This document shows, piece after piece, positions 61,165 to 64,000 of a stretch of 64,000 nt of DNA (position 1 is its first letter; every line of letters begins with the position of its first letter). The stretch is taken from positions 81,584 through 145,583 of the forward strand of contig NZ_WXUB01000008.1 in NCBI RefSeq assembly GCF_011799805.1. The letters are read 5' to 3'. A program made the translations under genes and the position numbers. Source of the stretch: Maribellus sediminis (GTDB lineage Bacteria > Bacteroidota > Bacteroidia > Bacteroidales > Prolixibacteraceae). The notes beneath the pieces are model-generated. The model searched no databases. It saw only the letters and a list, made by a program, of their open reading frames with translations, and was not told where the DNA came from.

Positions 61165-64000
61165 ATGGGAAAATTTTACAATGTACTCGCAGGGAATAAA
61201 AAATTTGCTGCGCCGGCGAGGTTGAGTTATCGTTTATGGTGGCGATGTCTCGCTGTGGTATTTATGCTGTGTTGTACAATGCAGTTTGCAAGTAGTCAGA
61301 TTGTCACCGAAGGGCCGGCCGTAAGGGCCAACTTTGGAATTGATGCTGACGTTTATACTAATTATTTACTGGCTCCTGAACTTGATACTATCGATCCTTT
61401 TGGGACCGACGATTGGTTTGGAGGTTTATATTCAGGCGATGGAACAGCGGTATTCAACCCATCTCCGGCATTCATCACATATATTAACAATAGGCTTGCA
61501 ATTGACGAGAATCTCAGTTTTGTGATAAGGATGGGTGATAATGGATGGATATCACGAAATTCAGAATTGGAGATTCCTTCATCCCCTGGTGATACAATTG
61601 TATGGGTAGATGGCGTGTATGCAAGAGATAACAATACTGCCGGAAATGGTAAAGACAGTACTGCTTTTGGGGGTACTTCCGATAAAAACTTTCAGGATCC
61701 TTCAACGTGGGATGCTGGAATTAAAGATCCTTATCAAAAAGGAGACTTGATCGATGTTTATGGGCATATGAGAGAGGATCCCGATGGAGATCTTTGGGGA
61801 ATTGGTGCTTTCTCCACCCGCTCAACTTCAGGATCCGTTCATGCTGATTTTGAATTTTTTGCCAACCAGGTTGGATTTGACGGATCGCATTTTTCAAATA
61901 CCGGAACCGACCACGGACATACTTCATGGACGTTCGACTCTGCCGGTGTTGTTTTAACAGCCGGGGACCTGATCGTAAGTATAGATTACGAAAAAGGGGG
62001 TGATCTTCCCGTAGCAAGTATACGTGTATGGGTGAGTGAAGCCGACTATATTTATGGACTAGCCAATTGGGGTGGCAGCGCTTCCTTTAATTTTACAGGT
62101 GCGTTTACTGCAGAATCAGGCGTTGGTTTTGGTTATGCTGAAATTGAGCCGGCAGTAGGAAATACAGACCCTGCGGCCTGGGCGGTGGTAAATGTAGATA
62201 GTGTTTCACCGGCACCACCATGGGGAACTTTAGAAGGACCACAGGCAGCAAATGATTCGGTATACCTACCCCTTCAGTTCGCAGAATTTGCCATTAATAT
62301 GTCATTTTTAGGTCTGGACGCATTTGGGGGAGATGCCTGTAACAAAACTCTTGGAAGCCTCTTGGTAAAGACCAGAAGTTCACCAAGTTTTGAATCGGAA
62401 ATGCACGATTTTGTTGGGCCATTGCTTTTTGGATATGATTTGGAAACCAAAATTGTGACCACGGATCTGGATTCCTGTGACGATGGTGTGAATCAATTTG
62501 ATTTAACAACTGCAGTAGACAGTACCGGAGACGGAGTGGTAACTTTCTATGCAACGAGTGCTGATGCTTTTGCAAATCCTCCCGTAAATGCGATTTCTTC
62601 AATCCAAACTCTACCTGTGGGAGATACCATGTTCTGGGCCAGAAGTTCAAATCCAGATGATCAGGGATGTTTTGCGGTTGATTCTTTCCATGTAATTGTA
62701 CATGATCTTCCTGTCTGTAATGTTACCATACAGGATGAATCCTATTTTAATGCAGACAACGGATATGCTGTTGTTAATGTAACCGGAGGAAGTGGGTCTT
62801 ATACTTATTTATGGGGAACTGATGGTGGATCAATTGGAGGCGGACAGGGAACCGACAGTATTTATGGATTAAGTGATGGAATCTATTTTGTTACTGTAAC
62901 AGATAGTTTTGGTTGTGAGACAAGCTGTGTAGATACAATAAGATGGACACCTACCGCACCTACATGTGAAGTCTTTACTGAAGATGTTGAATGTTACGGC
63001 GCCGAAACCGGGATTGCATGGGCAGAAGTAACACCTTCTGATACGATTGGATATCCACCATACAAATATATTTGGTACAAAGATGCTGTACCGTTTGATA
63101 CAACGATTACAGCAAGTTTGGTCGATACCATGTTTAACCTTGGTGCCGGAATTTATGATGTTGAAATATTCAACAACGTTGATCCTAATTCAACATTTTG
63201 TAGCGATACGATATTCCAACCGGATCCAAATCCTGTTTATGTTGAATGTTCAAGTTTGACAGTTGATGAATGTCTTGGTCAGGATTCGATTAATACTGCC
63301 TTTGGAAATTGGTTAGATACAGTATTTATGGTAAGTGGCGGTACAGATCCTTTGGATACTATTTATAAAATTAATGGTGTTGAGGTGGATATCGACACGG
63401 TGAGCGCACCTTATTTCTGCGGTGATTCAAAAACAATCCAAATGATTGTAAGTGATTATTGCGGATTAGCCGATACCTGCGACGCAACATTTGCGGTAAA
63501 CACTCCAGTTCCGGTCAGTCTAACTCCACCTGCCAATGATACGTTGGATGCCTGTTCAACGGGAGCAGAAATTGCATCAGCTTTCAGTGAATGGTTAGGC
63601 AGTGTATCGTATGACGGAGGATGTAATGCCACGATCGACAATGGAAATCCCACAGCACCCGACAGCTGTGGCGGCGAAATAACAGTAGTTTGGACTGTAA
63701 GCAGCGACTGTGAATCGGATGTAATGGACAGTGCAGTGTTTGTGGTAACAGCAGCACCGGCAGTCAGTCTTACTCCACCTGCCAATGATACATTGGATGC
63801 CTGTTCAACGGGAGCAGAAATTGCATCAGCTTTCAGTGAATGGTTAGGCAGTGTATCGTATGACGGAGGATGTAATGCCACGATCGACAATGGAAATCCA
63901 ACAGCACCCGACAGCTGTGGCGGCGAAATAACAGTAGTTTGGACTGTAAGCAGCGACTGTGAATCGGATGTAATGGACAGTGCAGTGTTTGTGGTAACAG
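61165..64000 (+). CDS. large secreted repeat protein (partial, runs off the window)
   Basis: Open from ATG 61165 to the right edge: 945 codons without stop, C-terminus not seen. A long basic N-terminus precedes a hydrophobic stretch (WWRCLAVVFMLCCTMQFASSQ region, about 25-45), an extended signal peptide used by large Bacteroidetes surface proteins. A beta-rich region follows. At about 537-583 a SprB-type repeat reads VNVTGGSGSYTYLWG...GLSDGIYFVTVTDSFGC. From about 783 on, Cys-rich 83-residue units with SLTPPANDTLDACSTG and SYDGGCNATIDN repeat. A T9SS C-terminal sorting domain is expected beyond the edge. Probable adhesin or gliding-type surface protein. Confidence 0.85.
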   Translation, partial: MGKFYNVLAGNKKFAAPARLSYRLWWRCLAVVFMLCCTMQFASSQIVTEGPAVRANFGIDADVYTNYLLAPELDTIDPFGTDDWFGGLYSGDGTAVFNPSPAFITYINNRLAIDENLSFVIRMGDNGWISRNSELEIPSSPGDTIVWVDGVYARDNNTAGNGKDSTAFGGTSDKNFQDPSTWDAGIKDPYQKGDLIDVYGHMREDPDGDLWGIGAFSTRSTSGSVHADFEFFANQVGFDGSHFSNTGTDHGHTSWTFDSAGVVLTAGDLIVSIDYEKGGDLPVASIRVWVSEADYIYGLANWGGSASFNFTGAFTAESGVGFGYAEIEPAVGNTDPAAWAVVNVDSVSPAPPWGTLEGPQAANDSVYLPLQFAEFAINMSFLGLDAFGGDACNKTLGSLLVKTRSSPSFESEMHDFVGPLLFGYDLETKIVTTDLDSCDDGVNQFDLTTAVDSTGDGVVTFYATSADAFANPPVNAISSIQTLPVGDTMFWARSSNPDDQGCFAVDSFHVIVHDLPVCNVTIQDESYFNADNGYAVVNVTGGSGSYTYLWGTDGGSIGGGQGTDSIYGLSDGIYFVTVTDSFGCETSCVDTIRWTPTAPTCEVFTEDVECYGAETGIAWAEVTPSDTIGYPPYKYIWYKDAVPFDTTITASLVDTMFNLGAGIYDVEIFNNVDPNSTFCSDTIFQPDPNPVYVECSSLTVDECLGQDSINTAFGNWLDTVFMVSGGTDPLDTIYKINGVEVDIDTVSAPYFCGDSKTIQMIVSDYCGLADTCDATFAVNTPVPVSLTPPANDTLDACSTGAEIASAFSEWLGSVSYDGGCNATIDNGNPTAPDSCGGEITVVWTVSSDCESDVMDSAVFVVTAAPAVSLTPPANDTLDACSTGAEIASAFSEWLGSVSYDGGCNATIDNGNPTAPDSCGGEITVVWTVSSDCESDVMDSAVFVVT
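63514..64000 (+). repeat. 249-bp tandem repeats inside the secreted protein gene
   Basis: Unit 1 is 63514-63762 and unit 2 starts at 63763 and is cut by the window edge. Over the 238 nt that can be compared I count three differences. The period equals 83 codons, so the frame is kept. The near identity points to recent duplication or gene conversion. Confidence 0.9.

Noticed and set aside
63456..63890. 144-codon minus-strand ORF opposite the tandem repeats
   Set aside because: It is the mirror of repeat DNA in the real plus-strand gene; its own repeats follow from that.

Overview
The window looks like a chromosomal segment of a Bacteroidota bacterium, probably Marinilabiliales/Prolixibacteraceae-like (the lineage is inference). 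Four things point there. Promoters follow the Bacteroidetes pattern (TTTG, about 19-21 nt, then TAnnTTTG), best seen before rplM. Shine-Dalgarno sequences are weak or absent. The arginine cluster contains an N-succinyl/N-acetylornithine carbamoyltransferase in place of ordinary ArgF. Type IX secretion-type and DUF3098/FtsX/TruB/UppP neighbourhoods are typical of the phylum. I saw no rRNA, CRISPR array, prophage or intact insertion sequence; one tRNA-Thr(CGU) is present.

Layout. 0-6 kb: a GH43-like lipoprotein, an NfeD/YqiJ-like membrane protein with a flotillin, and an ABC-2 exporter (ATPase and permease). 6-8.5 kb: cysteine synthase behind a Cys-Cys-Cys leader peptide and a terminator/antiterminator, then DUF302, a heavy-metal-binding lipoprotein and a 48-aa ORF. 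8.5-25 kb: an arginine, proline, pyrimidine and histidine block. carA-carB run leftward, interrupted by a four-helix-bundle gene. Rightward are argR, a GNAT acyltransferase, argG, argC, argD, proC, proB, proA, argF', hisA, hisF and hisIE. The divergent carA/argR region holds two ARG-box-like palindromes spaced 21 bp apart, and a carA leader with an Arg-Arg peptide and a terminator. CarAB supplies carbamoyl phosphate to the transcarbamylase and to pyrimidine synthesis.

25-33 kb: queA, truB, uppP, a DUF3098 gene and ftsX run leftward; rplM-rpsI and rpsB-tsf run rightward, each pair behind a candidate structured leader. 33-39.5 kb is accessory: a T9SS-sorted surface protein, two lipoproteins with near-identical signal peptides, hypotheticals, the tRNA, two paralogous ~30-aa transmembrane peptides and two copies of an unexplained hairpin element.

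39.5-60.3 kb is mostly housekeeping: lysS, recJ, a HAD phosphatase, an acyltransferase, two outer-membrane beta-barrel proteins, purE, hpt, adk, obgE, a PAP2 phosphatase, a membrane MutS-like ATPase, parE-parC, aroK and a TPP enzyme. An AT-rich stretch follows. A large secreted repeat protein then begins at 61165 and runs off the right edge inside nearly identical 249-bp tandem repeats.

The most interesting signals are regulatory: the cysteine attenuator, the carA leader with ARG boxes, an inverted-repeat element seen with and without its four-helix gene, and the small-membrane-peptide/hairpin region at 36.3-38.5 kb.
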